The position numbers and the translations under genes were made by a program. A stretch of 64,000 nt of DNA from assembly GCA_963082975.1 (NCBI GenBank), contig OY720344.1:76186053-76250052 (forward strand), written 5' to 3'. Under the pieces are notes generated by a model. That model saw only the letters and a program-made list of their open reading frames with translations, was not told the origin of the DNA and made no database searches. This stretch comes from Labia minor. Lineage: Eukaryota; Arthropoda; Insecta; Dermaptera; Spongiphoridae. Shown piece by piece: positions 1 through 12,555 of the stretch (its first letter is position 1; each line of letters begins with the position of its first letter).

Positions 1-1334
1 TAATTCCATATGTCGTTTTTTAATTTTTAGAATAGTTTGGTCCATATTAATTATAGAGATAGTATTTTTGTAGAGGGAGAAAAAATAGAGAAGAGAATCT
101 TTAATTGTAAATTTTAATATTTTCTTATTTAGTAACGTTTTAGTATATATAATATTTAACCTTTTTCATTATTTTATAATACTATATATTTGTATATATT
201 TTGAATTGCATTTAAATATATCATTATCCAGTATTGTCTTTTGTTTGTAAATAATAAGCACAGTTGTAACAAAGCATAAGAAAAGGTTGCATAAACAAAC
301 GGCGTAGTGGGAGATATTTCAATAATAAAGAATAAAAGAGAGACAAAAATGATCAACGTAAGGTTCATTCTTCTAGTTATATATTAAATTCTTAATTTTA
401 TACAAATATTTTTACTTTCTAATAAATATATATATATATATATATATAATACAATATATAGGTATACATGGCATATATAACTTTTAACATTAATTATAAT
501 AATTCATGATAGAAATAAATAAATAAAATAAATATTCACTATTAAACACAATTAAAATTAATTTATCTTTAAGTTTCAAGTACGATTGATTTGATTTATT
601 ATAATTCTATAACGAATCCGGAAACAAACCAAAACAATTGTACTCTGTCTCTCGATACACATAAAATTGATTTTCCTTTCTCTTGGTACAATGTGCTTCT
701 ATTTTCAATCTACTACTACTACAATCAACAACATCAACCAACATCGTAACGTTTTTTAACTGCGTTTTAATCTTTTTAATGCCGTATCAATCAATTTTTG
801 TGAATTATTTATTTCTTTTACGAGTGCAAATTGTTTTTGTATTAAATTGTTTTTTACTAAACAATCTTTATTTTTGTTATTCGTAATACGAATAAGAATA
901 GATCTATCGAGTTTATATTATTTACACTTGAACTTGGTAGTAAAAAAAGAATTATTTACCAAATCAAATAATAAATCAAATATTGAAAAATATTTGTATT
1001 ATTGTTTGAGTTAAAAGATTTATTATTTTTATTCTGATATTTTAATCTGATCTGATTTAATAATATTTGTAATTCTTTTTCCAATTTATATAATTTCGAA
1101 TTGATTCAGGGTTTTCAAGATTGAATCATATTCCTATCCAATTACTATGAAATATTGCAATATATTATTAATATTAATTAATTAATATTCTGAAGAAGCT
1201 ATAAAAATATTCATTTTAAATAGCATTTTCTTGGTCTGAAAATAAATATTTACATTCCTATTAAAAGTTTTATTAAACATTTTCTAATAATTTCTTTTAA
1301 ATAAAAACTAAATTATAAATGACCTTTCTATATA
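1..1334. other. AT-rich stretch without a recognisable gene
   Basis: Only A/T-rich sequence with frequent stops in all frames is visible. A (TA)n run lies at about 425-449. The short open frames here (64-67 codons) have the low-complexity F/L/I/Y/N composition expected of translated AT-rich DNA, and I see no motif in them. Confidence 0.6.
425..449. repeat. (TA)n microsatellite
   Basis: About 12 uninterrupted TA dinucleotides. Similar runs occur across the window and are not specific to any element. Confidence 0.9.
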
Positions 1335-1475
1335 AGTGCCCATAATTATAAAATTGGTCTAAGTTTTGTTTAATGAAAATTTATTATGAATATGTGTGAA
1401 ATTTTGTGTGATTTTCACATGAAAATGTTTTTAAAGCTTGAATTGACTTAGACTACTTTTAGAATTATGGGCACA
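1335..1475. mobile_element. Tc1/mariner-type MITE, copy 1
   Basis: The two ends form an inverted repeat of about 28 bp: the left end begins AGTGCCCATAATT and the right end, read in reverse, begins TGTGCCCATAATT. Both continue to a GTCTAAG motif. The element is about 141 bp and is flanked by TA on both sides, the target duplication of the Tc1/mariner superfamily. There is no coding capacity. A longer relative with the same ends lies at 61579-61808, so this is a family and not a chance palindrome. The two interiors differ strongly in length, so they are probably separate deletion derivatives of one parent. Confidence 0.75.
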
Positions 1476-2924
1476 TATATATCTTCTACAATTTAAGGCC
1501 AAATTATTAACATTAAATCATTATTTATATCTAATGAAAGTATAATTTTATTAATATATCTAAATACAAATGTACTCGTATTTAGACAAAACTATATAGG
1601 TAAAGTATATTATATATATAATTTCCTCCTTCTATTTTTCTATTGATTTTTTTTTAATATTTATTTATTTAAATTAATTTATTTAATAAAAGCTTTTTTG
1701 TTAAAAATTTAATTTTAATATTTATCCTTGTTATTTATATATAGGAGAAAGAAAAATATTAATATAATCAAAACATAGGGTGTGCAAATTTTCATATTTT
1801 ATAAATGTTTTATTTTATTATAAACCTGCAATGAATTTATCATTTTTAAGGATATACCTATACTCATAATGTTTGTAGAATATATTTTATCAAAAAAAGT
1901 TTTCCTTTAAAAAAAGCTTTAAATTCAGATTAAGTGTATTTAAATTAATATTAAATTTATAAGAAAAATAAATAATTATTATAAATTTTTTTTAGAATAT
2001 ATATTTATCTAATTGGTTTTATCGACATTCAATCACAATTTAAATAAATTCCTATTCTTTTTCTTCTTCTATGGTAGATATTACAGTATATTAATATATT
2101 ATTTGATTATATTCAAATATTATAACTCTCTATTGTTTTAAAGACTATTAAAAAAATGAAAATAATTAAATTATAATAAATGTAATAATATATACTGTAT
2201 GTTCATATTTTAACTTTGTAATATACTAAAAGAAATAAATATCTTTTTGATTTATTTTTAAGATTATTTTGGTTGGAATCTATTCCTATTATATTCGTGC
2301 TAAACTTTATTATATTATAAATTTAAATTATTTATTATTTTAGTATATTATGTTTAAATTTTTCTGAGCTTGGTGAGGTTTTTGAACTCCAGTTTTTACG
2401 TTTCTTAATTTGATATTGTACTTTTGAAATAAGCGCTCATAATTTTATTTAATAATAATAATAATAGCAATAAAATATAAAACTATTTAATTTTACTGTC
2501 CATTTTTTAGTAGTTTTTTTTCAAAATTAATTTTACTTTCACATTTAATCTATTATAACTATTTAAGTAAATAATGAGTTATAGATTAAAAATTAATTCA
2601 AATGATTGTTTTTACTTAAATTTTTTGACATTTAATTATAAAAAAATTCATTTCTATCTCAAAAACCATCCCTCGTTCTAAAAATCTCTTATCTCTCTTT
2701 TTTTAAACCAAAACCAAATATTAGAATTTTTTTATGTTGATTGTATATTAAAATGTTATTTTACATAAATTTCTTATTTAAACTAGTTAATTAATTTAAA
2801 AAAAAATTAATAATGTTTATTCTATTATTTTGTTTCACTATTCGAATATACTTATATATATAATTTTATAGGTATATTTTTTTTATATTGATATTTGATT
2901 TGGATGTGGGGGATGTTTCATCTA
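1476..2924. other. AT-rich stretch, nothing recognised
   Basis: Homopolymer-rich A/T sequence with stops in every frame. I see no transposon ends, RNA genes or motif-bearing frames. Confidence 0.55.
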
Positions 2925-3470
2925 ATGTGTACTCACCCCGTATCTCCTTCGGGAGGGTTTTAAGAAAATCCTTTAGGAACCCTATGGTGCCGGTTAACTA
3001 AACACTTGATTAAAAGGAAAAACAAATTTAAATATCTTATCCACGGTTTGTGAACTACTGAGCTGCCAAACGTTGATCGCGGGCTGATATACCTTAGGCC
3101 ATGTGGTCTGACTCACACCATCAAGACGAGCACACACACATACAAATGCACCGACACCGAGGCGACATCATTCAGAGAAAGTCCGGGGTTGGCGCCGGGC
3201 CAGGCTGCTGCTGCTGCTGCCCACGTCATTGCTAGCTATTCCTGTTAGCCCTCTCGCACCCCCAACAACACTCCAAGATCAGATTTCCCAACTTTTCTTA
3301 TTCGCAATTGTTTGTTCATTTAACGGAATTGATCAGTTGAAAAGTAAATGGAGCGTCCCATTCCCTTGAAGAAACTACACTGGTGCCTTGAAACGTAAAC
3401 GCATACATTAATTCTCCAATGGAAAGTCTTCGTCCTAAAATGATTCCATGATTTTCCTTTGTATAAAAAC
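2925..3470. other. Unidentified GC-richer island
   Basis: This block contrasts sharply with its surroundings: it has many C/G-containing codon-like words, a (CTG)5-type run near 3207-3220 and several CpGs. Neither strand gives a long open frame. It could be a fragment of a retrotransposon untranslated region, an exon or UTR of a host gene, or a non-coding RNA. It lies immediately left of a dispersed repeat (3527) and a pogo remnant (3691), which favours a transposon origin, but I could not match it to a family. Confidence 0.4.
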
Positions 3471-3526
3471 AAACATATTATTTGCAATCAATATTAATGA
3501 AAATTTTTATTATTAAATGAGTAGTA

Positions 3527-3668
3527 CCTGGAACATCGAGCTATCTCTCGACTCTTTAAAGAGTATTGATATACAATTCTTTAATTATTTATTACAATTA
3601 TTAAATGTTACATCATTGCATCAATCTGATTAAAATGAATGGAACTTGGGTTTTCAATAATAATAAAT
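3527..3668. repeat. Dispersed repeat 'D', copy 1
   Basis: About 140 bp here are closely similar to 55458-55602 in the same orientation. Both begin CCTGGAAC, carry a short palindromic block (CGAGCTATC...CTCG), then share a long AT-rich section ending near ATGAATGGAAC. Two copies 52 kb apart indicate a dispersed element. The hairpin-bearing end is reminiscent of the HINE 3' ends described below, but no matching second terminus was found. Confidence 0.65.
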
Positions 3669-3690
3669 ATTTTTTTTTGGCAAAATTTAG

Positions 3691-4226
3691 CTCGATTTAG
3701 ACTCACGAACAATAATCAATGGTTTCAAGAAAGCTGGAATTTATCCATTTTCTAATAATGTCGTTCCTGACTCTATGTTTAGTGCTGCTTTCGTGAAACA
3801 ATGGAAAGATCAAAATGTTAAAAACACTACTGAAATGGACGAGCCACTATTGATCAAAGATCCTACCTTATCGATTAATGAAAAAGCTGCTTGTCATCCG
3901 CTTATATTCATTGTTTCAAGGAATAGCACAGAAAAAATATGGAAAAAAAATCGGAAGGTATACCTGTATCAAACACAGCGAGCACCTCTCGAGGTGTTAA
4001 TTTATGTACAATCTGCAAATGCGACTTTCGGTATTATAATGATAAACGAGAGTGGAATCAATGTATAACATGTATGAACTGGGTGGGCGGAATGTGTAAT
4101 AAAAAATCCAAGTTGATGCAATACGAATGTGAAATATGTGTTGAGATAATGACTAAATTAGAAAAACTGAAAAACTTTATTTTATTTAAAAAAAAAAAAT
4201 TATTTTCTTTTATTTGCTTCATTTAA
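3691..4226 (+). pseudogene. Pogo/Tigger-type transposase, degraded C-terminal part
   Basis: The frame through 3721-4068 reads TIINGFKKAGIYPFSNN, then PDSMFSAAFV. This is the characteristic end of the DDE_1 (pogo/CENP-B-like) transposase domain, where GF-x-x-x-GIYPF follows the catalytic core. A second frame (3939-4226) carries a cysteine-rich finger: CTIC, then EWNQCITC, then GGMC and ECEIC. Such PHD-like C-terminal fingers accompany many arthropod pogo transposases. The two parts are in different frames, so at least one frameshift separates them. The DNA-binding half and the DDE residues are missing. The gene is therefore a 5'-truncated, frameshifted relic. The family call is by motif recognition only. 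Confidence 0.7.
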
Positions 4227-4670
4227 ATAAACTTATTTTTTTCTTGGTTATTTTCTTAGTTTTTTTACTTACTTATACCCACAAACAAAACAATCTTTAG
4301 AAATCTATAAGTAACTTTGGAATTAATTAAACGATTTTAATCTAGTAAAAAACATTTTAAAAAATGGTAAATGATGAATCCGATTGTGCCCCATAACATA
4401 TGAACTTTGATTTCAAGGAGCTTTAAACGGCTGCTAACGGACTTACCCCGAACACGGGGGAAGTCCGGATTAGCTGCTATACATTTTTGACTTGTTATAA
4501 AAGTTGTAATTTTTAGAAAAAGTTTGTGTTTATGTTAATGCAAATTAAAGAGTATTAGTTGCACTTAACGATGAAACCAACAAAATGTTGAATATTTGAA
4601 ACATAATTTTAAAAATAAATGGCAAAGTCGAACTTATCAAAAACCGGCCGGGACTTACCCCACTTCACCT
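4227..4670. mobile_element. 3' flank and end of the pogo-like element
   Basis: A hairpin at 4439-4466 (GGACTTACCCCG, 4-nt loop, near-complementary arm) shares its GGACTTACCCC core with a second block at 4651-4669, GGGACTTACCCCACTTCACC. Repeated GGGACTTACCCC words near the 3' side of a pogo relic are plausibly subterminal and terminal repeats of that element. The matching left terminus is absent, in keeping with a 5' truncation. Confidence 0.45.
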
Positions 4671-7363
4671 TTTATATAAATTTATATGTATACAATTTTT
4701 GCTAGTATAATAAGATAATATCAATATATTGTTTACCAAAATCATATATTCACTAGTCTTTTTATATTATTATTATTATTATTATAATCATTTTATTTTT
4801 TTTCCATTAAATTTGTTTATAATTATTACTAAGTTAGGAGTATACATTGTAAGTTTAATGAAAACAGTCAAAATATAAATAAACTAAAATGAAACAATAA
4901 CAATTTAATCAACAGCGAAATCAGTTATAAAATGCTGAACTACCATCGAAGTTTTTAGAAAATTATATAATATAGTATTAAATTAAATCTGATATTAATC
5001 TAATAAATGGCTAAAAAGTGCTTCGGTCACGAGGACTTCTAAAAATAAAATAAATTTTCAAAATATATATTATAAATATATTTTGTTTTTATATATTGTT
5101 TTAAAAAAAATATTTATGAAAAAATAGTTCAGAATTATATGTGAATATATAAAATATAAAACTTTTATTTAAATTATATTATGGCGGTTTACTTTATATA
5201 AACTATGATATCTTCTTAATTTTAATTAATTTTTATTAATTAAAAATACATGCATTAAATTAAATTTCAATTATTTTTAAAGGAAATAAATTTAAAGTAA
5301 AATAAATAATTAATTGACAAAAAAATGACCACCGGGTGTAATTTTCGGTGATAAATGGGTGCATAGAGAGCTATGTTTCTTATATTATAATTCAGAAGGG
5401 GAAAATAAGTTTGTTCTGTTTTTTGAGAAACGAGGGAAAGGGGAAAGAGAAGGAAACAGATTAAAATTAACAATCAGGAAACCATATTATGATGATCTCT
5501 CGTTTAACATACATTTTTTTAATCCTCTTAGTATTGTTATTTATGATATAACTTATCATTAGATGTTATTATAAATTAACTTTATTTTTCATCATTATTT
5601 CGTTAATGAACAATAAAAAAGAAAGATATATATTTTTATTGTTATTAAAGTATATAGCCGTTTTAACATTAAAAAATTATTGAAGTGTTTAATATAAAAA
5701 TTTTAGTAAACAATACTTTAGGTTTACTACCTGTGATTATTTTTCATACAAATTTTTTATAATGGATAAATGTTATATAATTTTTTGATATGTTAGGAAA
5801 AAATAATGCTCACTTTTCAAGGCGATTGATACGCCTGATGTATATGCAACCATATAGCCATAAATGATGAATATCAATTTATTTATTTAAAAGTTATTAA
5901 ATTATGTATGATTTTCAAAGAAATTATTTAATATTTACTTAATTAAAATTTTCAATAATATTAATTATAAAAAATATAAAAAAAATGTTCTATTTTAATT
6001 ATTTTTTTATTATTATTATTTTTATGCAAACACAATTTTATTTGAATATTTATTTTTCTATTTTCACTTTTTTTTATATATTTTTTATTCTTTTTTATTC
6101 ATCTCATGTAAAATAGAATTATCTAATTGTTCATAGTAGTGGAAAATATCCATTCACTTTCTTCTCCTTTCGCAAGATTAAACTAGTTTTTACAAACATG
6201 ATGCAAGTTTTTGAACTTGAGACGATAATAAATTATATAGTCTTTTTTGAGAAATATATATGTATATATATATATATAATTTTATTGTTATTTTAAATGA
6301 ATTGCTTATATACATAATTTGTTTTTCATATATTATCATCCATATATTATGTTTATATAATAATCAAGATATAATTTATTATGCATGTCTATTCGCTAAT
6401 CTTTTTAAAATATATAAATTAAAGTAAAGTTTATTACTCAATTCAATTTATTATCTTTACCTCTCCCGTACAATTTAATATATCATTAATGTTTTATAAA
6501 AATTATTTATTATTTGGATTTATGTTATTTATTAACTTAATTTTTATTTTACATAATCTAATCAGTGTTGATGGTAATAAATTTAAACTAACAAATCATA
6601 ACCCAGAGAGTTATAAAAATTTTAAATTATAAAATTGAAATAATGGAATTAATACTTGTCTACAACAAATAAAAATATAGGTACTATATACCAGTATTAT
6701 ACTATAGAAGATTTTTAATAAAATAAAAAAAAGGGAAATATTTTTCAAATCAACTTTTCATACTTTCTTTATTGATTCGTTTAAATATTCTTTAAGGTCA
6801 AGTGAAAGTTGGATAGGATTGATCCCCCATGAGACAAGAAAATAGACTCTTTTCGTTTCCCTGTTCACTCATCTCCCTTTCAACATTTGAGAACTCTCTT
6901 TCACCTCTCCTCTCCTTCTGTTTATTTTCAATATTTGAATTAAAGTAAGACCATTCTTTCAGGGCCACTGGGAGTTAGGAAAATTGTCGAACACTTTTTC
7001 AATTACAATAGTTAACACAGATTCTGAACAGAAAGCAAATAAAATGGTGCTGGATGTTTTTTTTTCATTCAAACTTTTTAATATTTTAAATATTAGTTTA
7101 ATTTTCTTTTGTTTTTTTAATCAATTTGAAGAGAGTGATTTTAATAAACTCGAGCACTTTATTAATATACACTTTGAAAATAAAGATAATAATAAAATGT
7201 ATAGAAATGATATTAATGTCAAAAGAATTAATTAATTATTTAAAAAAAATTAAAATTTAATTAAAAGATAGTTTCAGTCTTATAATATTAATAGGAGAAG
7301 ATGTGGCTAGAATAGGTGATGAAATTTAGTGAAAAGTTCATTTATTGTTTAACAATAGATAGA
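4671..7363. other. AT-rich stretch, nothing firmly recognised
   Basis: Long A/T-rich sequence. There are ATT trinucleotide runs near 4770-4785 and 6006-6022, a (TA)n run near 6255-6280, and a pyrimidine-rich block at 6840-6925. A 29-bp segment at 4689-4717 recurs exactly at 57837-57865. Small open frames at 5359-5562 and 6984-7235 lack recognisable motifs. Confidence 0.5.
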
Positions 7364-8041
7364 AAAAAGTTGACCTGTGGCCAGGTCCGAACCGACCGAC
7401 CCGTCGCGGCGGTTTGAAATAAATTAATTTCCAGCTACAGAAACAATTTCAAATAATTTTAATATATCTATTAATGTAATAAAAAACAGATATGGATACA
7501 TAAATAATAAATATAAACATTTTTAATTTTATTTTATTTATGCAAGACCAGGCTGTGACGTCATGAATGGCTGGATGACGTCATATAATTTTAAATCAAG
7601 AAAAAACTAATAAATATGATTTTTCTCGAGGATAAAACCAATACAAAGTGCATATATAAAAAAAATCTCCTTTTGTGTGAAAATAACCCTTCCCTTCCTA
7701 TCGTCGATCGCTAATACTACCACTTCCGGTTTCCGGAATTGCACCAAAAGTTGATCAATTCATCCCACTGATGCATTAAGTAAATATACCAAATTTCATC
7801 AAAATCGGTTGAGCCGTTCAGGCTATACACATCTATACGGACGGACAGACGGACAGACGGACGGACAGACGGACAGACGGACGGACAGACGGACAGACGG
7901 ACAGACGGACGGACAGACATCATGCTAAAAATACTTTTTTCTGTTAAGAAAATGCATGATTCGTGGAGATATGTAAAAATCTCCAAATGTGAAATTTGGT
8001 GTGAAAACAATACCTCCCGTACTATCGTCGGTCGGTAAAAA
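7364..8041 (-). mobile_element. HINE-A copy 1 (Helentron/DINE-like, non-autonomous)
   Basis: On the minus strand the element starts with a T-run and ACCGACCGACG. It continues through the conserved ATGAAATTTGGT block and a GTCC/GTCT microsatellite, then a paired TGACGTCA segment. It ends with CGTCGGTCGGT-like sequence followed by the hairpin GACCTG-GCCA-CAGGTC. The 3' subterminal motif is disrupted here by about 10 extra bases (CCGTCGCGG region, near 7400). It encodes no protein; the 116-codon frame across it is translated microsatellite. Mobilisation would need the Rep/helicase of an autonomous Helentron, which is not in this window. Confidence 0.85.
7838..7919. repeat. (GGAC/AGAC)n tetranucleotide array inside HINE-A
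   Basis: About 80 bp of alternating GGAC and AGAC units. The same array sits at the same internal position in the other HINE-A copies but with different lengths, as expected for a microsatellite within a mobile element. Confidence 0.9.
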
Positions 8042-9636
8042 GATAGAATGGAGAGATCAGATACCAAAGAATTAGTAAAAATAAATAAGATTTTTCAAAA
8101 AAAATCTATAATATTTATTTTTATTTAATTTATTTAAAGAAAAATTTGAGAAATATAAATTATTAATAATAAATTTTTGGGGCGTTTCTTTCTAATAACA
8201 TATACTATATTCATCTGATGAATAAAGCATTAAAATAATAATTATTTAATTATTTATTATTTGATTCTTTTTATTAACATATTAGATTAGTATTTATTAG
8301 AAAAAAAATTACAAGAAATATTTATTTTACTTTCCATAATTATATTAATTTGAACAAAATAGTTTATTTTCTTCAATTAATAATAAAATAAAATAATTTG
8401 TTTAGATGATTGATTATTTAATATAATGATGAAATATGAAGCTATTAATACCCTTAATTACACTTTTTTTATTTTTTTGATATTAAGTTTTAAATAATTA
8501 TTTTTAATGAGTTACTAATTGAATATGAATGAAATAAAAAAATAATAATTTAAATTTAAATAATAGCCTGAATTATTGTTGATTATTACTTAAATTACAT
8601 TTATCTTATCTGACAAAAAAGTCAATTAGAGAAACCAGTAGGGAAAAGTTAGAAGGACAATATATTTAAGGAAAAAATAAATAAGCAAGAAATAATCATT
8701 TTGGAATATACATTGATTGTGAAACTTAAGTAATAGAATACTAAAATAGGCATTTTTAAAAACAATTTAACAAATAACTTTTATTCAAAATATTACTAAG
8801 AGTTGTTAGTTAAGTTACTATTCTTAATTAGATAAATTAAATCTATTAAATTACGATTTTCAAGTAAAAATTAAATTTAGTTCTTTACTAATTTTTCGGC
8901 ACTCCTTGGAATGGTGATGAACTCAATTTAAAATAACATTTGACTTAATAAAAGTCTAGTCAAAATAAAAAAAAAAGATCTCTCTGAGAACTTCCTTTAA
9001 TCATTCTATATTAAGGTGTAAACATTTGGGAAAATTTTTCTTAATTTTTCATTAAGTATTAAATGAAATAACTTTAGTAAATAAATCCATTAGTTAAAAA
9101 AAAATCTCATACTGCAATATTTATATATACCATATAATAATATATGGTATATGTGTAATAAAGAGAATGGATCTATATGATTATCAAAGAGTATAGAAAA
9201 TGAATTTCAAAATACACTTTTAATCCTTTCATATAAGCTAGGTCAAAGCTTTTGTTCATATTATAATTTTATATATAAGTACTATAACTATATATCAGGC
9301 ATATTATTAAATACAACTACAGGTATATACATAGTTTTACTGTGTTGATGGATAACAAGCCAAACAAATGTCAGACTTTTACATGTTATTGGAATCTGGC
9401 TTCAATTCAACATTTCTCTTTTATATTATTTTTCTTTCAATGTTATAGGGAGGATCTCTTTACTATTTTTCATTTGTGGTTAGTTTGCTGGATACATAAA
9501 TAACTAAACCTAGATTATTTTTTAACCTTGTTTCCAAAATGTTTAAATTTCTTTTAATTGAATTTAAATTTTTCTTTAAAAATATTTTTTAATTTTCTTA
9601 GTTTGATTGGGATGAAGCCTTATTTGTGAAAAATTA
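8042..9636. other. AT-rich stretch with one short hairpin
   Basis: No coding signal is visible. A perfect 12-bp stem with a 4-nt loop lies at 9125-9152 (ATATACCATATA and its complement). It is AT-only except for the central CC/GG, so it may be chance. Confidence 0.5.
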
Positions 9637-10034
9637 TTTTTCTATCAACTTTTGAGAAATGTAGCTCAATCGGAAGAGGGTCATTACCTACAACGTTTTG
9701 ATTTTTTTTCCTCTAAAGTGGTCAGTAATAATAAAGATATATGTTTGATAATTTTTCACATGATTAAAAATTGTATAAAACTGCTATATATAGAATTTCA
9801 GCTTGATTGAATCGCTGAAAGTACCAGAATTAATTTTTTAACACTGCAAATCTCACGCGCCAACACGTGACGTGGTGCCATCAACAAAGAGCCAAACATG
9901 CGCTGGTTTAATAAATATGATTTATTAATTTTAATTTATAATTTATAATTAATTAAATTTAATTTAAACATAATATATTATGTTATTTAATCTAATTCAA
10001 ATTGCGAGATAGTCGAGTGGAGACACTCCAGCTA
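9637..10034 (+). mobile_element. HINE-B copy 1, 5'-truncated
   Basis: The sequence joins the family at the CTATCAACTTTTGAGAAATG block and continues to its 3' end: GCGAGATAGT, the hairpin GAGTG-GAGA-CACTC, then CCAGCT. The 5' third, with the microsatellite, is missing. The family's E-box region (ACACGTGACGT) is present near 9865. Confidence 0.8.
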
Positions 10035-12111
10035 ATTTATTACTAATATAACTTATAGCAAAACAAATCAGCAATAAATTAATTATAAATAAAAATATGA
10101 AGTGTTAGTTTTTCATTGTAAAACTTCCAAATCCCGCCAAAAACTTGACATGTGCAAATGGTACTACCCGCGATCACACAGCTTTCTATTAGTTTTGAGT
10201 TATTTGTGTCGACCTTTAGCCAAGGTGTTGTATTTATTAATCCTTAAAGGTATATCGGTTGACAGTTCAGATATTTAGTGGTTTTCTTTTTATAATTTAT
10301 TTTTTCTAAAAGTCTTATATTTTATTATTTGAGACATTAAAATATCAATAAAAAACCAAATTAAATAAATAGTAAAATAAATAAAAATATTACAGTCAAA
10401 GAGGGCTGGAAAATGCGAAAGGGTTACTAATAAATATTATAATATCTAAAAAAATAAATGGATAAATAAATTAATAAAAAAATATCACAAATTAAAATCT
10501 GATGGATGATACTTACTTAATAAATAAAATAAATAAATTTTAAAAACACGCTTTTATTTAAATGCACTAAAAAGGAGAAAATAATTTCACCACACACACC
10601 CATTAAACATTCGGGGAAAGAAAAGAATACGAAGAACATTTCATTGTATATGCACAGACCTTTTTGTGTTTTTTTTTCTTTTTTCCTATAATTGATAACT
10701 ATGAACTTGATACCCCATTTGAAGTAGAATTTACGTTTTTCATTGCATGTTTGGCGCCCACTCTTTCATTTTTAGATATGGATAAGTTAAATTAATTTAA
10801 TTAAAATAATAAATTATTTAATTCAAATAAGTTATGAGGACAGGTCAATAAGTCCTTGACTTTTTGAATGAAACTCAGGTTTTTGGATAAAATATTAAAT
10901 TAGCTCTTATTAATATACTAGTATATATTTATAGATAATTACCATTTTTCAATATTATGTAATAAAAATTACTATTTTTCAATATTATGCATTATGTAAT
11001 TACTAATTGATAAAAATAATACCTCCTAGGTCACCTATGACCTGGGATAAATATGCATTGTCATCGGAGTTACATATTGCAAAATTTCACCTCATTCGAA
11101 CATTGAGAAGTGGATCAAATTCACCTTCCAAGATTTGACGACAGGTCACGATGTGAAACTAAATAAAAGCGTATAAAAAATAAATAAAATTATTTATTTT
11201 CAAATATAGTATTTCAGTATTTTGAAATTGAATTAAAATATGAATAACGTTATAAAAGAATCAGTTTAATAAATTTTAGTTACATAAATTTTATTAATAA
11301 TTATTGAAGTGATTTTCGTAGAGCAATTGAATTAAAAGTGAAATTTTGCATATAAAGAATCATTACTAGATTTTTACTTATTCTAGATTTTATTATATTT
11401 TTTTAATTATTCATTGTCTATAATTACAATTGAAATATAATTTTTTTTTAAATCTCTGAGATTACAAATATTCCTACAACCATACACTCTTTCTTGTCCA
11501 CATTACAAGAATCGCATCATCTTCCCTGGGCCAAGTAAAATTCTTGATCACTAACGATGCTACATCTGGCACGCCTCCTCACTTTAACCTTAATGGCCTT
11601 ATACATTCGAAGCAATCTTTTTAACGGTTTCCACAAAACTTAACAAAAATCTTTCTTTTTTCAGAATGATAGTGAGGAACTTAAGATCGCAAACTTTATG
11701 ATCTATTAAATACTTTTAAATTATATATCACTACTGTTCTTTCTAAACTTATTCTATTATCTATTCTATTCTATATTATTAAAACGATAAATTATTAAAT
11801 TTTATTGTTAAAGTTAAGAAATACGTATAAATTTATAAATGTTAAAAGGATAACTTTTTCACTATATACTAAAATATTCAATTGTCCTAATCCTTTACCA
11901 AAAAATTTAAAATAAAAATTTTAAGTTTGTTTGTTTTTTTAATAGGTGATATCATAGTGATTAAAAATTTTCTGCTGATTGTTATTTTTTTAGAATCTTT
12001 AAATATTCAATGAAGATAAGCATAATAATAATAAATATTTAATTAAAGTATAAAATATAAATATTATATTTAGTTATTAAAATATTTTTCAAACGCCTTT
12101 CAATATATATA
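10035..12111. other. AT-rich stretch with a possible mariner end
   Basis: Mostly featureless. At about 10833-10866 the sequence GAGGACAGGTCAATAAGTCC followed by TTGACTTTTTGA resembles the ends of irritans-type mariners, but no partner end was found. Near 10940-10995 a ~30-bp unit (ACYATTTTTCAATATTATG) is tandemly repeated. A slightly GC-richer part at 11515-11600 has no recognisable frame. Confidence 0.4.
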
Positions 12112-12555
12112 CGAGGGTAATTCACAAAGTAAGTTACGTTTTGGAATTAAAACAAAGCTAGTACAGGAAAATGATTTTTATTATATACATTTGAAAGAGC
12201 ATTCCATAGACTGCAATTTTGTCTCACGCGTCACGTGTTTCGCCCAAGTCTCGTCTCCTGTTAAAATTTGATCAATGAATGAATTACCATGGTACTCGTA
12301 GGCCTCCAAAAATGACAGAGGCAGCCCAATGACGACCACGCGGCCGTGACTGACTGGCTCAACATTCAAGATTTCTATGAGGAAGGAATTCCGAAGCTTT
12401 ATTCATCGCTACAATAAATGTCTCCACTTTTTTGGCGATCATGTAAAAAAATAGTATTTTAGTTGCTCTTTCAAATGTATATAATAAAAATCATTTTCCT
12501 GTACTGTAGTTTTGTCTTAATTCCAAAACGTAACCTACTTTGTGAATTGTCCTCG
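12112..12555. mobile_element. Mariner-like deletion derivative with ~90-bp inverted repeats
   Basis: The left end 12112-12200 and right end 12464-12555 are near-identical inverted repeats beginning CGAGG(G/A)(T/C)AATTCACAAAG, and both are flanked by TA. The 444-bp length, TA duplication and internal transposase remnant identify a non-autonomous Tc1/mariner element. Typical mariner ends are about 28 bp, so 90-bp arms are unusual. They may come from an ancestor with long inverted repeats or from partial inverted duplication during internal deletion. Confidence 0.85.
12181..12369 (-). pseudogene. Mariner transposase fragment around the first catalytic aspartate
   Basis: The translated segment contains LSFLEAYEYHG...FIDQILTGDETW followed by ETKLQSMEC. 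In mariner transposases the TGDETW motif carries the first catalytic Asp, and the following ETKRQSMEW-type words are conserved. About 60 codons survive and the frame runs into the inverted repeat. The N-terminal helix-turn-helix domains and the second and third catalytic residues are absent, so it cannot be active. It sits within the 444-bp element and shows that the element derives from a mariner. Confidence 0.8.

Noticed and set aside
7838-7919. Regular short repeats that might suggest a CRISPR-like array
   Set aside because: The units are 4 bp with no spacers and the genome is eukaryotic in character; it is a microsatellite.
7717-8067. 116-codon minus-strand frame with SVRPSVRLSV repeats
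   Set aside because: It is the translated GGAC/AGAC microsatellite of HINE-A; the same frame pattern appears at 50917-51144 and differs with array length.
10833-10866. Mariner-like end GAGGACAGGTCAATAAGTCC
   Set aside because: No partner end or coding relic within several kb; mentioned only in the gap description.
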